Shown: one piece after another, positions 6,304 to 6,545 of the stretch | Numbering within the stretch: the first letter of the stretch is position 1 | Layout of the letters: the number at the start of each line of letters is the position of its first letter | NCBI GenBank assembly: GCA_020347585.1 | Contig: CP070733.1 | Location: 2,307,237 to 2,313,781, forward strand | DNA: 6,545 nt | Direction of reading: 5' to 3' | Origin: Pseudomonadota bacterium | GTDB lineage: Bacteria > Pseudomonadota > Gammaproteobacteria > CAMYNG01 | Notes under the pieces: model-generated | The model's database searches: none | What the model saw: the letters and a program-made list of their open reading frames with translations, nothing else | Told to the model about the DNA's origin: nothing | Translations under genes and position numbers: made by a program

Positions 6304-6338
6304 CCGGGAATCTCCTAACGTTATTGGGAGTTACCCGG
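6304..6338 (-). repeat. Imperfect inverted repeat covering the HDOD ribosome binding site
   Basis: On the minus strand CCGGGTAACTCC (6338-6327) and GGAGATTCCCGG (6315-6304) can pair at 10 of 12 positions around an 11-base loop (6326-6316, containing the palindrome TAACGTTA). The GGAG of the Shine-Dalgarno sequence is fully paired in this structure and the TTG start follows the stem directly. It could be an RNA hairpin limiting translation or a DNA operator. The predicted transcription start falls at or within the outer arm, which would weaken an RNA hairpin. Confidence 0.5.
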
Positions 6339-6340
6339 TA

Positions 6341-6367
6341 TTAGCGGAGACACCCGCGCATACTTTA
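6341..6367 (-). promoter_or_regulatory. Sigma-28 (FliA)-like promoter upstream of the HDOD gene
   Basis: The minus strand shows TAAA (6367-6364), a 15-base spacer and TCCGCTAA (6348-6341). The sigma-28 consensus is TAAA-N15-GCCGATAA, so the -35 core and the spacing are exact and six of eight -10 bases match. Initiation would be near 6334. An overlapping sigma-70-like TAATAC (6344-6339) has no recognisable -35. Confidence 0.35.
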
Positions 6368-6392
6368 GGGCGGGAAATGCACCATGCGCGGG
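6353..6392. repeat. Perfect 9-base inverted repeat flanking the -35 region
   Basis: CCCGCGCAT (6353-6361) and its exact inverted copy ATGCGCGGG (6384-6392) are separated by 22 bases that contain the TAAA of the sigma-28-like promoter. It could be an operator, or a hairpin ending the upstream gene, whose stop codon is 8 bases away; no U-tract follows. Confidence 0.4.
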
Positions 6393-6399
6393 GCGGCTT

Positions 6400-6545
6400 T
6401 CAGGGGCGATGGCGAGCAGCGGCGCGGCGCGGTGCAGGCGGACAAACTACCCACATCAGCGCCACCAGCGCAAAGAACAGCGTGTAGGCGACGATAAAAA
6501 CCCACTCGGGTGCCGAGTAAAACAGCAGACGGTTAAGCCAGTAAC
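6400..6545 (-). CDS. C-terminal end of an unidentified membrane protein (partial)
   Basis: An open frame enters from the window edge and ends at a TGA at 6402-6400, giving the last 47 residues. It contains one clear hydrophobic helix (EWVFIVAYTLFFALVALMWV, about residues 13-32 of the fragment), preceded by YWLNRLLFYSAP and followed by a short tail rich in Arg, Ala and Pro (PPAPRRAAARHRP). By the positive-inside rule the tail would be cytoplasmic. No family is recognisable from this piece. It reads towards the HDOD gene on the same strand, with 96 bases between them. The other two minus frames contain early stops, which supports this one. Confidence 0.6.
   Translation of the reverse strand, partial: YWLNRLLFYSAPEWVFIVAYTLFFALVALMWVVCPPAPRRAAARHRP

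Noticed and set aside
1..6545. Novel defence, mobile or biosynthetic system
   Set aside because: All complete genes belong to well-known families. I saw no direct repeat arrays, insertion-sequence ends, integrase, toxin-antitoxin pair or shift in base composition.

Overview
This is a GC-rich, densely packed chromosomal segment, and every gene I can support lies on the minus strand. The order miaB, phoH-type ATPase (ybeZ) and ybeY is the classic proteobacterial RNA-maturation cluster. Close protein similarity to the Escherichia coli and Pseudomonas versions, together with sigma-54/NtrC-type signals at amtB, points to a gammaproteobacterium. I cannot name the genus. Nothing here looks horizontally acquired: there are no transposases, integrases, CRISPR arrays, tRNAs or rRNAs.

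In the direction of transcription (from base 6545 down to 1) the window holds: the last 47 codons of an unidentified membrane protein; a short regulatory gap with two inverted repeats and a sigma-28-like promoter; an HDOD-domain signalling protein with a TTG start; mazG, encoding a nucleoside triphosphate pyrophosphohydrolase; a 259-base control region; amtB, encoding an ammonium channel; a GC-rich hairpin; and then miaB (tRNA methylthiotransferase), the PhoH-like ATPase gene and ybeY (endoribonuclease), the last running off the window. The phoH and ybeY genes are separated by only two bases. Three of the five genes with a visible start appear to begin at ATG, while the phoH and HDOD genes begin at TTG and ybeY at GTG.

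The genes fall into separate functions. miaB-phoH-ybeY is translation and RNA quality control: MiaB modifies tRNA, and YbeZ/PhoH is the known partner of YbeY in rRNA maturation. amtB is a nitrogen-scavenging gene with its own promoter region, which carries a good sigma-54 element, two NtrC-like sites and an IHF-like site. Its C-terminal tail keeps the form that binds the PII protein GlnK, although no glnK lies in the window. mazG and the HDOD gene are housekeeping and signalling genes in the same orientation.

I found no undescribed multi-gene system. The most unusual observation is in YbeY, where the first histidine of the zinc-binding motif is a proline. The next most interesting are the amtB control region and a hairpin that would bury the ribosome binding site of the HDOD gene.
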